The translations under genes and the position numbers were made by a program. Below, piece by piece: positions 15,052 to 26,117 of a stretch of DNA of 64,000 nucleotides (the stretch's first letter is position 1; every line of letters begins with the position of its first letter). The stretch lies in the NCBI GenBank assembly GCA_017438945.1, contig JAFRUI010000022.1, forward strand, positions 1-64,000, read 5' to 3'. This stretch comes from Bacteroidales bacterium (GTDB lineage: Bacteria > Bacteroidota > Bacteroidia > Bacteroidales > WCHB1-69). Under the pieces are notes generated by a model that worked only from the letters and a program-made list of their open reading frames with translations, was not told the origin of the DNA and did no database searches.

Positions 15052-16572
15052 TTATTCCCACTCGATCGTTGCGGGCGGTTTCGAGCTGATGTCATAGACC
15101 ACGCGGTTGACGCCGCGAACCTTGTTGATGATGTCGTTGGAGACCTTGGCCAAAAACTCGTAGGGCAGGTGCGCCCAGTCGGCGGTCATGCCGTCAGTGG
15201 AGAGCACGGCACGCAAGGCCACGGCGTTCTCGTAGGTGCGCTCGTCGCCCATCACGCCCACCGATTGAATCGGCAGCAGGATGGTGCCCGCCTGCCATAC
15301 TTTGTCGTACAAGTCGTTGTCCCACAATCCGTTGATAAAGATGGCGTCGGCCTCTTGCAGGATCCGGACCTTCTCGGGCGTGATGTCGCCCAAGATGCGC
15401 ACACCCAGGCCGGGACCCGGGAACGGATGGCGCTTGATGAGCCGCTCGGGAATGCCCAAAGCTGTGCCGATGCGGCGCACCTCATCCTTGAAGAGCAGCT
15501 TCAGCGGTTCGATGATCTTCATGTTCATCTTCTCCGGCAGACCGCCCACGTTGTGGTGCGACTTGATGACCATGCCGGTGATGGAGAGCGATTCGATGCG
15601 GTCGGGATAGATAGTCCCCTGCGCCAACCACTTGATATTGTCTAACTTACGGGCCTCTTCCTCGAACACTTCGATGAAGCCGGCCCCGATGATCTTGCGC
15701 TTCTTCTCGGGATCGGTCACGCCGCGAAGAGCGTCGTAGAAACGCTGGGAAGCGTTTACGCCTTTGATGTTGAGTCCCAAGGTTTTGTACTGTTCCAGCA
15801 CGGAGGAGAACTCGTCTTTGCGCAACAAGCCGTTATCCACGAAGATGCAGTTGAGCTGCTTGCCGATGGCTTTGTTGAGCAACACGGCCGCCACGGTGGA
15901 ATCGACACCGCCGGAAAGTCCGAGCACCACGTTGTCGCTGCCGACCTCCTCGCGCAGTTCGCGCACGGTGCTTTCGATGAACGATTCGGGGGTCCAGTCC
16001 TGCTTGCAACCGCAAATGGTCTGCACAAAGTTGCGCAGGATAGTCGTGCCGTCGGTGGAGTGATAGACTTCAGGGTGGAATTGCACCGCCCAAGTGGGTT
16101 CCTCCAGAATGTGGTAAGCGGCCACTTTCACCTCCTTACTGCTGGCGATAATATGGTAGTTGTCAGGAAGTTGCAGGATAGTATCGCCGTGCGACATCCA
16201 CACCTGGCTCTCTTGCGGAACCCCTTTCAGCAACACATCGTCGGCCTCCACGAAGGCGAGGTGGGCGCGGCCGTACTCGCGGGTGGAGCTTGCCCCGACG
16301 ACACCGCCGCCAACTTGCGCCAAGTACTGGGCCCCGTAGCAGATGCCGAGCAGCGGATAGTGGCCTCTGATTTCCGACAAATCGGGTTTGAAGGCGTTGG
16401 CGTCGTTCACTGAGAACGGACTTCCGGAAAGGATAACCCCCTTGATGTCAGGATCTCCGAACGGGAACTTGTTGTAAGGCAGGATTTCGCAATAGGTGTT
16501 CAGCTCGCGGATGCGACGCGCAATGAGCTGCGTGTACTGGGAACCGAAGTCTAAAATAATGATTTTCTCCAT
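15052..16572 (-). CDS. guaA: GMP synthase (glutamine-hydrolysing)
   Basis: The 506-residue enzyme aminates XMP to GMP using ATP and glutamine. The N-terminal class I glutamine amidotransferase domain shows G-I-C-Y-G-A (nucleophile cysteine near residue 80) and H-P-E near 167. The ATP pyrophosphatase domain carries the P-loop L-S-G-G-V-D-S-T. The C-terminal dimerisation domain ends P-P-A-T-I-E-W-E as in known GuaA proteins. The ATG at 16572 ([12 protein letters not shown]) is used instead of an upstream TTG. The gene is monocistronic: its promoter at 16599-16606 abuts the terminator of the M16 gene, and it has its own terminator. guaB lies about 7 kb away on the other strand. Confidence 0.97.
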   Translation of the reverse strand: MEKIIILDFGSQYTQLIARRIRELNTYCEILPYNKFPFGDPDIKGVILSGSPFSVNDANAFKPDLSEIRGHYPLLGICYGAQYLAQVGGGVVGASSTREYGRAHLAFVEADDVLLKGVPQESQVWMSHGDTILQLPDNYHIIASSKEVKVAAYHILEEPTWAVQFHPEVYHSTDGTTILRNFVQTICGCKQDWTPESFIESTVRELREEVGSDNVVLGLSGGVDSTVAAVLLNKAIGKQLNCIFVDNGLLRKDEFSSVLEQYKTLGLNIKGVNASQRFYDALRGVTDPEKKRKIIGAGFIEVFEEEARKLDNIKWLAQGTIYPDRIESLSITGMVIKSHHNVGGLPEKMNMKIIEPLKLLFKDEVRRIGTALGIPERLIKRHPFPGPGLGVRILGDITPEKVRILQEADAIFINGLWDNDLYDKVWQAGTILLPIQSVGVMGDERTYENAVALRAVLSTDGMTADWAHLPYEFLAKVSNDIINKVRGVNRVVYDISSKPPATIEWE

Positions 16573-16598
16573 CGTTATATTTTCCAAAAATTAAGGTG

Positions 16599-16606
16599 CA
16601 AAGATA
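16599..16606 (-). promoter_or_regulatory. guaA promoter -7 box
   Basis: TATCTTTG on the minus strand, 26 bases before the guaA ATG. The box begins directly where the T-tract of the upstream terminator ends, so the two signals share bases. Confidence 0.6.
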
Positions 16607-16639
16607 CAAAAAAAGGCGGTGCAATTTATAAGCACCGCC
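16606..16639 (-). terminator. Rho-independent terminator of the second M16 gene
   Basis: On the minus strand GGCGGTGC and GCACCGCC form an 8-base-pair stem around an AT-rich loop, followed by seven T. It lies about 20 bases after the protease stop codon. Confidence 0.88.
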
Positions 16640-16660
16640 TAATTTTCTTAGAATTGACTA

Positions 16661-19495
16661 TTAATGTTGCATCGTGGTCGGATGCATGTCAGCACGGGTG
16701 TAAATTTCGGGTTTGAAGTATTTCTTCATGAACTCGATCATGTCTTTCTTGGTGATGGAGTTCACCATAGCATCGTATTCAGACGGGTTGTTAAGTGGCT
16801 CGTTTTGGATAATTTTGCTGCTGATGAAGCTCAACCAGAAACGGTTGGTTTGGATGTTCTTGGCACGGGTACTGATCATCTGCTTCTTCACAAGAGCCAT
16901 GGTTTTTTTGTCGGGACCTTTAGCTTTGAAGTCATTGAGGATTTTCAGACTGGCATCGGCCAATTTGTCTGTTTTGACGGGATCGCAACCCAAAAGAATC
17001 AACAGGGTCAATTCCGGACGCGGGAGTTTGCTGGCACCCATCTGCACCATCGGGGAATAAACATCACCCATCTTCTCACGCACGATACGGACGAATTGGA
17101 TATCCAAAGCTTCGCCAATCATGTCGGCGATAATGCTGTTCTTGTAACTCCAGTCAATGGGGTTGGTAATATACATGCCCATGTAACCTTGCTCTTCCGA
17201 ACCGGCATACACCGTTTGTGTGGATGCTTTGTCAGGACGAGGTTTCAGCACGCTGAGGTTGTAGTTCTCTTTCTTGTTGGGGTCAGTCTTCATAGAGCCG
17301 AGGTAGAGTTCCACGAATTCCTTCATTTGTTTCTCGTCGTAGTTGCCCACGAAGAAGAAGGTGAAGTCGGCAGGATTAGCGAAACGCTCTTTGTAAATCT
17401 GCACTGCACGGTCGAAGTTGACCTGGTTCAGATAATCATCATCCATGGTGAGTGCAGTCTTCGTATAAGGATCGTGGTTCATGGCGATATCAATGAGTTG
17501 TCCTAAGTATTTGTACATCGGCTGTGTAGTGAGCATCTTGATTTGCTCTTTGGTCTCTTGCATCACCAGATCGTAGGCGTTCGGGTCAATACGCGGGTTA
17601 GTGAAGAAAGCGTTGAGGTATTGGAAGAAAAACTCCAAGTCCTTCGGGGAAGAAGAACCAGAGAAACCTTCTGTCAACAGATCGATTTCAGGAGAAACGC
17701 CAACGTTTTTACCTTTCATCTTCTTCATCAAGGAGTTGTAGTCAATTTCAGAGATACCGCCGCGGTCGATGATTTCTGATGCGAAATCAGCGGAAGCGAG
17801 GTCTTTCACAGGATAGAGGGTTTTACCACCATTACTGCTGGCTCTGAAAAGAATCTCATCGTTCTTATAGTCGGTTTTCTTCAGATAAACGGTAATGCCG
17901 TTGGAAAGAGTCCATTTTTCGGCATCCACGGCCTCGATTTTCTCCACAGAGGTGATTTTACCGGGTTTCAAGGTCTCCTTTTCGAGGATTTCCTGATCTT
18001 TGTAGGTGTCCACGTAAGGTTTTACATTGGCTAAGGATTTGTCTTTCAAAATAGAAAGAATTTCGTCCTTGGTCGGTACTTTCACACCTTCCTTGTCGGG
18101 AGCAGTGACGATAGCCACCATATTGTCTTCGGTAACCCAATTCTTGGCCAAAGCGTTGATTTCAGCCAGCGTGATGCCTTCAACCAGTTTTTTGGCAAAG
18201 TTGTTCTCGCGTTTTGCACCCGGGATGGGGTCTTGACGAAGGAAGTTGTTGATGTATTGTGAAGCGAAACGGGCGGATTCGGTCTTGTCGGCCTCTTTGG
18301 CGGCCTTATCATAGTTCTCTAAAAGTTCCTCTTTGGCACGGTCAAGTTCGGTTTGCAGGAAACCATGTTTCAGCACGCGGTAGTCTTCTTGCAGGATCAC
18401 ACGCAATGCCTCAGGAATGCGGTTCTCCTTGGCCATGGCTTCCATGGCATACGCATCGGTGTTGCCAATGAAATCACCATAACCGCCACTAGCACCCAAG
18501 AACGGGCATTTCGGATCTTGCGTCATTTCAGAGAAACGGGCATCCAACATGGTGTTGTAGAGGTCAATGCAAAGTTGCTGACGGAAATCACCGATCGTCT
18601 TCATCGGGGTGTGTTTATGCTTGCGGATGAGCATCACTTGGCTACCCGTTGCTTCCTTATCCGTACAGACAGCCACGAGCGGCTCCTTATTGGCACCGAT
18701 ACCGTAAATCTCTTTCTTGCGAGGGTTCTGCTTGGCGGGGATGTTGCCAAACATCGTCTTGATTTTGTCTTCCACAACTTTCACGTCAATGTCACCAACC
18801 ACGATAACGGCCTGCAAATCAGGACGGTACCAATCGTGATAGAAATCCTTGATCACTTGGTAATCAAAAGTTTGCAGAATGTCAAGTTTACCGATGGGCA
18901 TACGATCGGCGTAGCGGGAATCCTTCATGAGGATCGGCCAGTACTCCTTGCGCATACGGTCGTCGGCACCGAGACCGAGGCGGTATTCCTCGATGATGAC
19001 ACCGCGCTCTTCGTCAATCTCCTTGTTGTCATAAAGCAGACCGGCGGCCCAGCCACGGAGGATCTTGAGGCCGAGGTCGATGTTGTTGGGATCGTCGAGC
19101 GGCATGGGGATCATATAGACCGTCTCGTCGAAACTGGTGTAAGCGTTGAGGTCGGCACCGAACACCACACCCTTGCTGCGCAGGTGGTCAACCACGCTGT
19201 TGCTCGGGAAACCTTCGATACCGTTGAAGGCCATGTGCTCAGTGAAGTGCGCCAAGCCCTGTTGGTTGTCGTTCTCCTGGTTGGAGCCGGCGTTCACGGC
19301 GAGACGGAACTCCACACGGTCCTTCGGATAAGAGTTTTTACGAATGTAGTAGGTCAAGCCGTTGTCCAACTTGCCAATGGTCACATTAGGATCCGCTTTG
19401 ATGGGATCGTTCAGATTCAGGTCGCCTTTCTGCTGCTGTGCGAAAACGGTCAACGCACACGCCAAGGCCATCAAAAACAAAAATACTTTTTTCAT
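16661..19495 (-). CDS. Secreted M16-family zinc metalloprotease (copy b)
   Basis: The 944-residue protein is a paralogue of the protease at 962-3790. It has a signal peptide ending near V-F-A-Q, the zinc motif H-F-T-E-H at residues 83-87 and the distal glutamate in E-E-R-G-V near 163. The inactive C-terminal half is also present. The copies match over their whole length but drift most around residues 640-710, the region after N-P-R-I-D, where substrate contacts may differ. This copy has no sigma/membrane-protein module beside it; it has its own promoter box at 19593-19600 and terminator. It should act in the periplasm or on the outer membrane as a peptide-degrading or processing protease. Confidence 0.93.
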   Translation of the reverse strand: MKKVFLFLMALACALTVFAQQQKGDLNLNDPIKADPNVTIGKLDNGLTYYIRKNSYPKDRVEFRLAVNAGSNQENDNQQGLAHFTEHMAFNGIEGFPSNSVVDHLRSKGVVFGADLNAYTSFDETVYMIPMPLDDPNNIDLGLKILRGWAAGLLYDNKEIDEERGVIIEEYRLGLGADDRMRKEYWPILMKDSRYADRMPIGKLDILQTFDYQVIKDFYHDWYRPDLQAVIVVGDIDVKVVEDKIKTMFGNIPAKQNPRKKEIYGIGANKEPLVAVCTDKEATGSQVMLIRKHKHTPMKTIGDFRQQLCIDLYNTMLDARFSEMTQDPKCPFLGASGGYGDFIGNTDAYAMEAMAKENRIPEALRVILQEDYRVLKHGFLQTELDRAKEELLENYDKAAKEADKTESARFASQYINNFLRQDPIPGAKRENNFAKKLVEGITLAEINALAKNWVTEDNMVAIVTAPDKEGVKVPTKDEILSILKDKSLANVKPYVDTYKDQEILEKETLKPGKITSVEKIEAVDAEKWTLSNGITVYLKKTDYKNDEILFRASSNGGKTLYPVKDLASADFASEIIDRGGISEIDYNSLMKKMKGKNVGVSPEIDLLTEGFSGSSSPKDLEFFFQYLNAFFTNPRIDPNAYDLVMQETKEQIKMLTTQPMYKYLGQLIDIAMNHDPYTKTALTMDDDYLNQVNFDRAVQIYKERFANPADFTFFFVGNYDEKQMKEFVELYLGSMKTDPNKKENYNLSVLKPRPDKASTQTVYAGSEEQGYMGMYITNPIDWSYKNSIIADMIGEALDIQFVRIVREKMGDVYSPMVQMGASKLPRPELTLLILLGCDPVKTDKLADASLKILNDFKAKGPDKKTMALVKKQMISTRAKNIQTNRFWLSFISSKIIQNEPLNNPSEYDAMVNSITKKDMIEFMKKYFKPEIYTRADMHPTTMQH

Positions 19496-19592
19496 AAATG
19501 TTTGTTTTATAAATAATTATAGTTTATCCTTTGACGATTTTCTTTTTAGACGCAAAAATTGCAGTATAACTACAAAATTTTTAAATCGGCGG

Positions 19593-19600
19593 CAAAGATA
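19593..19600 (-). promoter_or_regulatory. Candidate promoter -7 box for M16 copy b
   Basis: TATCTTTG on the minus strand, 97 bases before the ATG at 19495. No -33 partner is obvious. Confidence 0.45.
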
Positions 19601-19658
19601 CTATTTTTTAAGCAATAGCAATATAGAGGTAATTTTCAAAAGTACAATAGTTTAAGTT

Positions 19659-19691
19659 GAAATCTGAAACTTGAAACCTGAAACCTGAAAC
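19659..19691. repeat. CTGAAAC/CTTGAAAC tandem repeat
   Basis: Four imperfect copies of the 7-8 base word (T)CTGAAAC lie between the divergent M16 and purE promoters. A related GGTTTCAGGTACTTGAAAC stretch occurs at 43984-44002. Confidence 0.6.
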
Positions 19692-19712
19692 AAAGGCATC
19701 GGGAATTTTTAT

Positions 19713-19720
19713 TACTTTTG
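19713..19720 (+). promoter_or_regulatory. purE promoter -7 box
   Basis: TACTTTTG lies 23 bases before the purE ATG. Upstream sequence is the CTGAAAC repeat, and no convincing TTTG is seen. Confidence 0.5.
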
Positions 19721-19743
19721 CCACCGAATTTAAAACAAATAAC

Positions 19744-20250
19744 ATGCAACCATTAGTCAGTATCATCATGGGCAGCACCTCCGACCTTCCGGTGATGGAG
19801 GCCGCCTGCAAATTTTTTGACAGTCAGGAAATTCCGTTTGAAATGTTGGCCTTGTCGGCGCACCGCACGCCCGATGAGGTGGCCGAATACGCCAAAAACG
19901 CCCATCAGCGTGGCATCAAGGTGATCATCGCCGGCGCGGGCATGGCCGCCCATCTGCCGGGTGTGATTGCCGCCATGACCCCGCTGCCCGTCATCGGCGT
20001 GCCCATCAAGTCGTCGCTCGAGGGCATGGACGCCGTTCTCGCCATGCTGCAGATGCCTCCGGGAATCCCTGTGGCCACCGTGGCCATCAACGGCGCACAA
20101 AACGCCGCCATCCTCGCCCTGCAGATGCTCAGCGTCAACAATCCCGAAATGCTGGATAAAGTGCTGGCATTCAAACAGAACCTTAAGCAGAAAATCGTAA
20201 AGGCCAATGCCGACCTGTCCGAAATCTCCTACAAATTCAAAACAAATTAG
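19744..20250 (+). CDS. purE: N5-carboxyaminoimidazole ribonucleotide mutase
   Basis: The 168-residue protein is a class I PurE. It shows the N-terminal substrate-binding motif [11 protein letters not shown], the S-A-H-R-T-P loop with the catalytic histidine, and [10 protein letters not shown]. It converts N5-CAIR to CAIR in de novo purine synthesis. The partner PurK is not in the window. The length is normal for the family. The gene has its own promoter box. About 50 bases after its stop comes the start of the helicase gene at 20301, the gap being filled by a GGCTTTTAGCTATT-type repeat. Confidence 0.96.
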   Translation: MQPLVSIIMGSTSDLPVMEAACKFFDSQEIPFEMLALSAHRTPDEVAEYAKNAHQRGIKVIIAGAGMAAHLPGVIAAMTPLPVIGVPIKSSLEGMDAVLAMLQMPPGIPVATVAINGAQNAAILALQMLSVNNPEMLDKVLAFKQNLKQKIVKANADLSEISYKFKTN

Positions 20251-20285
20251 CTATTAGCTTTTGGCTTTTAGCTATTGGCTATAAA
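20251..20285. repeat. AGCTTTTGGCTTTTAGCTATT repeat after purE
   Basis: Imperfect copies of a GGCTTTTAGCT / GGCTATTAGCT word begin immediately at the purE stop codon. The same word recurs at 23594-23650, 43708-43795 and 44003-44026. Confidence 0.65.
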
Positions 20286-20300
20286 CCTACTAACCCTACC

Positions 20301-23300
20301 ATGCTCACGGTCTATTCCGCCTCTGCCGGCTCCGGGAAAACCTACAACCTGGTGTTCGACTATATCGCCACCTGTCTCAAAAATCATATGCCCGCATTCC
20401 TGCGCGACAAGCAGAACTATTCTTGTCTGTCCTGTACGGGTTACAAGCAGATTTTGGCGATAACGTTCACCAACAATGCCGGCTCGGAAATGAAAGAGCG
20501 CGTGGTGAGGCAGCTGAACCGGCTCGCCTTCGCCCAAAGCGTGTCAGACCTGAACACTAACGACTTTACCAACCTCTGTAACAAAATTTTCGGTGAAGAC
20601 AACACACTTTCCCCGGAAGAGTGTTTCACGTTTGTCCAAAAGACTTCTAAAGCTCTGCTCTACAATATTTTATACGATTACGCCTGCTTCAGTATCACCA
20701 CTATCGACAGCTTTATCCAGCGCGTGATCCGTTCCTCCGCCCTCTACCTCAACCTCAGCATGAACTATGCCGTGCAAATCCACTTGACGGACTTCTTCCG
20801 CATGGCTATCGAACAGTATATCTGCGATTTGACCAACAACAACCAACAACTCAGTGTGGTAGTGAAAGAGCTGGAGCAAGAGCTGGAGGACAAAGGCAGC
20901 GCCAATATCAACCGTTTCCTGATGCAAGGACTCGGCATCCTTTACTATGATGCGGAAAAAAGCCATCCTCACATCAAAAACATTCCTGAAATGGAGGAGT
21001 TGGAAAAGGTTGTGGATAAATGGAAGAAGAATTGCCGGCTTATTCAGGAACAATGCAAAAAAGAGTTGGAAGATCTTGTAAAACAAGCTCTTGCCGTTTT
21101 TAAAGAAGCAGAAAAAGAGGATTTGATGCCCAACGGGACCTATAATTGGGACAAGCATATCGCCCACATCGCGGAAGATCCGTTCAACTTGGAAAAAGGA
21201 TTTTCAGAGAGCAAGTGTTTGCAGGAAATGGACGAAAAAAAGGTCTTTTCCGCACCGAAAAAAGGAGGCAAAGCCGAAAAAGAGAGAAAAGAGAGTTTGA
21301 GAACAGAATATTCCGAACGAGTGAAAGATATTTTCTCGCAAATCCAAAAAATTGTGATAGGATATGCGAAGGATTTCCTCACCAATTATGTTCTGACCAA
21401 AAACGCCAACCGCCTTTTAGTGTTGACCGCCTTGCAGCAGCATATCGAAACCATCAAAGAACAGACCGACTCCTTCTTCCTGTCTGAAAGCAACCCGCTG
21501 CTGAACGATGCCATTACCAGTTCCGGCGGGGATCCGCTTTTTGAAAAGCTGAGCTTCTTCCGGCATTTCTTTATCGATGAGTTCCAAGACACTTCCCTGA
21601 TGCAATGGCAGGACTTAAAGCCGCTGATTGTGGAAGCTTTAAGTGAAAACGGAAATGTCATCCTTTTTGGCGATGTGAAACAGTCCATCTACCGTTTCCG
21701 CAACGGCGATGTGGAACTTTTCTACCATCTGTCGGATTATGACCGTTTGAAAAACACTCCTGCGGAAAAAGATATTTTCGCCCTGTTGAAAGGCAAGTCG
21801 GATTACCGTTCCATCCCCTTGAAAACCAATTACCGCTCGCAATCGTCGGTGATAGAATTCAACAACCGATTCTTCCAATTTTACTCGGAAACGCTGGACA
21901 AAACCGACTATTACAAGGATGTGGAGCAGTTCGTCAATCCTTTGAAAACTGGCGGGTTGGTGCAGATTTTTGGTTATAACAAACAGGATTACAAAGATAT
22001 ACGTCAAGTTTGGCCGGAATGCCCTGAGGATTATTATGAGAACGTATATAAGAAGTTGAAACCTGAAGAGGCGGAACTGCTGTATGCCGTCAAGGATGCG
22101 AAACATCGCGGGTATGCCTACAGCGACATGGCGGTGCTGCTCAGCGGACGTGACAAATGCAACGTTTTTGCCCAACGTCTGTTGCAAGCAGACATCCCTG
22201 TTATCACCACCGAATCAATTCAACTATGTGACAATCAAAGCGTTAATATATTAATCAGCACCTTGCGGTGGTTGGTGAATCCGAAAGATACTCTGGCGCA
22301 AACCACCATCTTGCAATATTTCTGCACTCGCTATCACCTGGATTTCGATAACGCGTTCCTTCAAAATGCTGAAAAGGATTTCCTGACGGTTCTGGAGGAT
22401 CTTTTCCCGCACCTGGATTATAAACGCCATTTGGAACTTTGGGCGAAAGACCCTTTCATGATTACCATGAAAGAAATGGTTCTCTATTACCATTTCGACA
22501 ACACTCAAGACCCTTTCATCGCTGATTTTCTGGATTTAGTGCACGAATATGGAAAATCACAATCGGCCTCCGTTTCAGCTTTTTTAACATGGTGGGATGA
22601 CCTCAACCGTTACAAAGAAACAGTCCCTTTGCTCTCCCTTTCCGGAAAGTCCGATGCCGTGCAATTGATGACCATTCACGCTTCCAAGGGGATGGAATTC
22701 CCTGTGGTAATCACCCACTGCAGCGCTTCCAACTCCCGTGAATCCTATTACTGGGTGAATGATGCACGAAGTGAAAAAAGCTGCTATGTGAAGCATGAAA
22801 AAAACATGAAATACTCTGATTTTCAGGATGATTACGAGGCCGAAGAAGACAAGAGAAATCTTGACAACCTCAACCTTTGGTATGTGGATTTCACACGTGC
22901 CCGCGACATGCTTTACCTTTTGGCCGAGTTTCCCGACAGTAAAGACAACAAGAAAAAAGAAGACGAAAAAACAAACATCAAAAACGTTTTACAGAAATTC
23001 GTGAAAAATTCTGATAACGCCATTGCTGACCATCAAGATCACATTTACTTTTATGGCGATTTTGAATGGCAAAAACCAACTAAAACATCTGAAAATCAAC
23101 AGGAACACTCGAATCTCAAGGTGTGTTGTTCAAATCTGACATTCTGCGAGAATGATTCCATCAATGTCAATCTTTCAGCGACAAACACTGAATCACAAGA
23201 CACCGGCACGCAAATCCATGAATTTTTGCAAAAATTAACACTCTTTCCGTCCACAGAGGAGGAGCGCAATGCCGTCACAAACGGATTGCCGGAAGAAATC

Positions 23301-23597
23301 CGCGCACGGCTGCACCAGCTATTCGAGCGTACGGAACAGGATTCCTGTTTACGTCCGTATTTCTACCTCAACGATGACGACCAAGTGTTGAACGAGGTCA
23401 CCATCCTCACAAAAAACGGTGAGGAAAGGCGTCCCGACCGTGTGGTCATCAAGCCCGACCATGTCATGATCATCGACTACAAAACCGGCCAGGAACATCG
23501 TCTTCAATACGAAGCGCAACTGAAAGAATATCAGGAATGTATGCAGGAAATGGGATATCAAGACGTGCGAACGGAAATCCTGTATATTGGCTCTTAG
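20301..23597 (+). CDS. UvrD/AddA-like helicase-nuclease
   Basis: The 1098-residue protein is a superfamily 1 helicase. The Walker A motif S-A-G-S-G-K-T is at residues 8-14, motif II is D-E-F-Q-D-T, motif IV-like residues lie in D-V-K-Q-S-I-Y-R-F-R, and a later motif reads T-I-H-A-S-K-G-M-E-F. The last 100 residues carry a RecB-family nuclease core (R-P-D-R-V-V ... I-D-Y-K-T-G-Q). This is the architecture of AddA and RecB, which unwind and trim double-strand breaks for recombination. No AddB-like partner lies beside it. A repeat-filled gap separates it from purE. It is slightly shorter than many AddA proteins, but all recognised motifs are present. Confidence 0.9.
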   Translation: MLTVYSASAGSGKTYNLVFDYIATCLKNHMPAFLRDKQNYSCLSCTGYKQILAITFTNNAGSEMKERVVRQLNRLAFAQSVSDLNTNDFTNLCNKIFGEDNTLSPEECFTFVQKTSKALLYNILYDYACFSITTIDSFIQRVIRSSALYLNLSMNYAVQIHLTDFFRMAIEQYICDLTNNNQQLSVVVKELEQELEDKGSANINRFLMQGLGILYYDAEKSHPHIKNIPEMEELEKVVDKWKKNCRLIQEQCKKELEDLVKQALAVFKEAEKEDLMPNGTYNWDKHIAHIAEDPFNLEKGFSESKCLQEMDEKKVFSAPKKGGKAEKERKESLRTEYSERVKDIFSQIQKIVIGYAKDFLTNYVLTKNANRLLVLTALQQHIETIKEQTDSFFLSESNPLLNDAITSSGGDPLFEKLSFFRHFFIDEFQDTSLMQWQDLKPLIVEALSENGNVILFGDVKQSIYRFRNGDVELFYHLSDYDRLKNTPAEKDIFALLKGKSDYRSIPLKTNYRSQSSVIEFNNRFFQFYSETLDKTDYYKDVEQFVNPLKTGGLVQIFGYNKQDYKDIRQVWPECPEDYYENVYKKLKPEEAELLYAVKDAKHRGYAYSDMAVLLSGRDKCNVFAQRLLQADIPVITTESIQLCDNQSVNILISTLRWLVNPKDTLAQTTILQYFCTRYHLDFDNAFLQNAEKDFLTVLEDLFPHLDYKRHLELWAKDPFMITMKEMVLYYHFDNTQDPFIADFLDLVHEYGKSQSASVSAFLTWWDDLNRYKETVPLLSLSGKSDAVQLMTIHASKGMEFPVVITHCSASNSRESYYWVNDARSEKSCYVKHEKNMKYSDFQDDYEAEEDKRNLDNLNLWYVDFTRARDMLYLLAEFPDSKDNKKKEDEKTNIKNVLQKFVKNSDNAIADHQDHIYFYGDFEWQKPTKTSENQQEHSNLKVCCSNLTFCENDSINVNLSATNTESQDTGTQIHEFLQKLTLFPSTEEERNAVTNGLPEEIRARLHQLFERTEQDSCLRPYFYLNDDDQVLNEVTILTKNGEERRPDRVVIKPDHVMIIDYKTGQEHRLQYEAQLKEYQECMQEMGYQDVRTEILYIGS

Positions 23598-23690
23598 CTT
23601 TTGGCTCTTGGCTTTTGGCTTTTGAATACAAAACAGACCAGCTAATAGCTAACAGTCAGTCATAGTCATAGTTATTGTTATAGTCATACA
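23594..23690. repeat. Intergenic repeat cluster after the helicase gene
   Basis: Five imperfect GGCTCTTGGCTTTT-type units start at the stop codon. They are followed by CTAATAGCTAACAG and then a second, different repeat with the words CATAGT and TTATAGTCATA, up to 23690. No gene is present. Confidence 0.65.
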
Positions 23691-23741
23691 TACTCTTTCT
23701 GCGGAAAAAAAATTTAACATCGGGCGATATTGAAAATTTCG

Positions 23742-23749
23742 TATTTTTG
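23742..23749 (+). promoter_or_regulatory. guaB promoter -7 box
   Basis: TATTTTTG lies 23 bases before the guaB ATG. Confidence 0.55.
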
Positions 23750-23760
23750 CACGAAAATAA

Positions 23761-25251
<1,491 letters not shown>

Positions 25252-25274
25252 TTCATCATCAAAAATAATCTGTT

Positions 25275-26117
25275 ATGAACAACAAGAACATCATTGTAGG
25301 TGTTGACTTTTCCAACAGCTCCCTCAACGCCCTGCGCCACGCAATCTCATTAGCCCTGAAAACAGGCGCTGACATGCACCTCGTCTGGGTGAAAACCCCC
25401 GGTATCACTAATAATGAAAACGGAGAAGACAATTACGTTCACAAACTGCAAGATTCCTTGGAGGAGTGGAGAGATATGTGCAGAATGGAATCCCCTGACA
25501 CAGAGGTAAACACGGTCATTCTGGAAGGCAAAGTGCATGTGGAACTTTCCAAATACGCTGCCAACCTGGCCAATCCCATGATTGTGATGGGTACGCATGG
25601 TTCTTCCGGTTTTGAGGAAGGCTATATCGGCAATAACGCCAACCGCCTGATCAAGGCCGCCAAGGTTCCGATTCTGATTATGCGTGAAAATATCGAAATC
25701 AAACGCGACTTGCACAACATCTACGCTCCTATCGATTTGAGTTTCGAGACGTTGCAGAAAATGCGTTATGCCACCTATCTGGCCAAACGTTTTGCCGCCA
25801 AGGTCACTATCGCCGGTGTCTATTATCCGAACAACGCCGACACGCGCCATATCATCAACGTGCAAATGCGCCACGCTTCTGATATGTGTGAGGATGCCAA
25901 TGTGCGCCATGAGATGATTCCGCTGACGGTGCATAAAGAGTATGTGCAGACACTGCTGAACCACGCGCACGAATTGGATGCCAACCTGATTGTCATCATG
26001 CGTGAGGAGAGCGAAACGGACTTCACCTCCAGCTCGAACATGACGGAAATCCTCAGCACCTCCAAGATGCCGCTGTTGATTATCCCTAACATTCAGTCCG
26101 TAGGTCTCGGCAGATAA
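25275..26117 (+). CDS. Universal stress protein with two Usp domains
   Basis: The 280-residue protein contains two UspA-like repeats. The first starts I-I-V-G-V-D-F-S and ends with the nucleotide-binding segment V-M-G-T-H-G-S-S-G-F ... I-M-R-E-N near residues 115-145. The second (about 150-280) is more divergent and ends P-L-L-I-I-P. The G-x-H-G-S-S-G motif suggests ATP binding by the first domain. Usp proteins help survival under stress; no specific partner is seen. It sits 23 bases after guaB and its stop overlaps the next start (TAATG), so guaB, usp and the flavin reductase gene may form one transcript. Confidence 0.92.
   Translation: MNNKNIIVGVDFSNSSLNALRHAISLALKTGADMHLVWVKTPGITNNENGEDNYVHKLQDSLEEWRDMCRMESPDTEVNTVILEGKVHVELSKYAANLANPMIVMGTHGSSGFEEGYIGNNANRLIKAAKVPILIMRENIEIKRDLHNIYAPIDLSFETLQKMRYATYLAKRFAAKVTIAGVYYPNNADTRHIINVQMRHASDMCEDANVRHEMIPLTVHKEYVQTLLNHAHELDANLIVIMREESETDFTSSSNMTEILSTSKMPLLIIPNIQSVGLGR

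Noticed and set aside
16573..16660. Purine riboswitch upstream of guaA
   Set aside because: The leader is only some 20-30 bases and the sole structure is the terminator of the gene before it.
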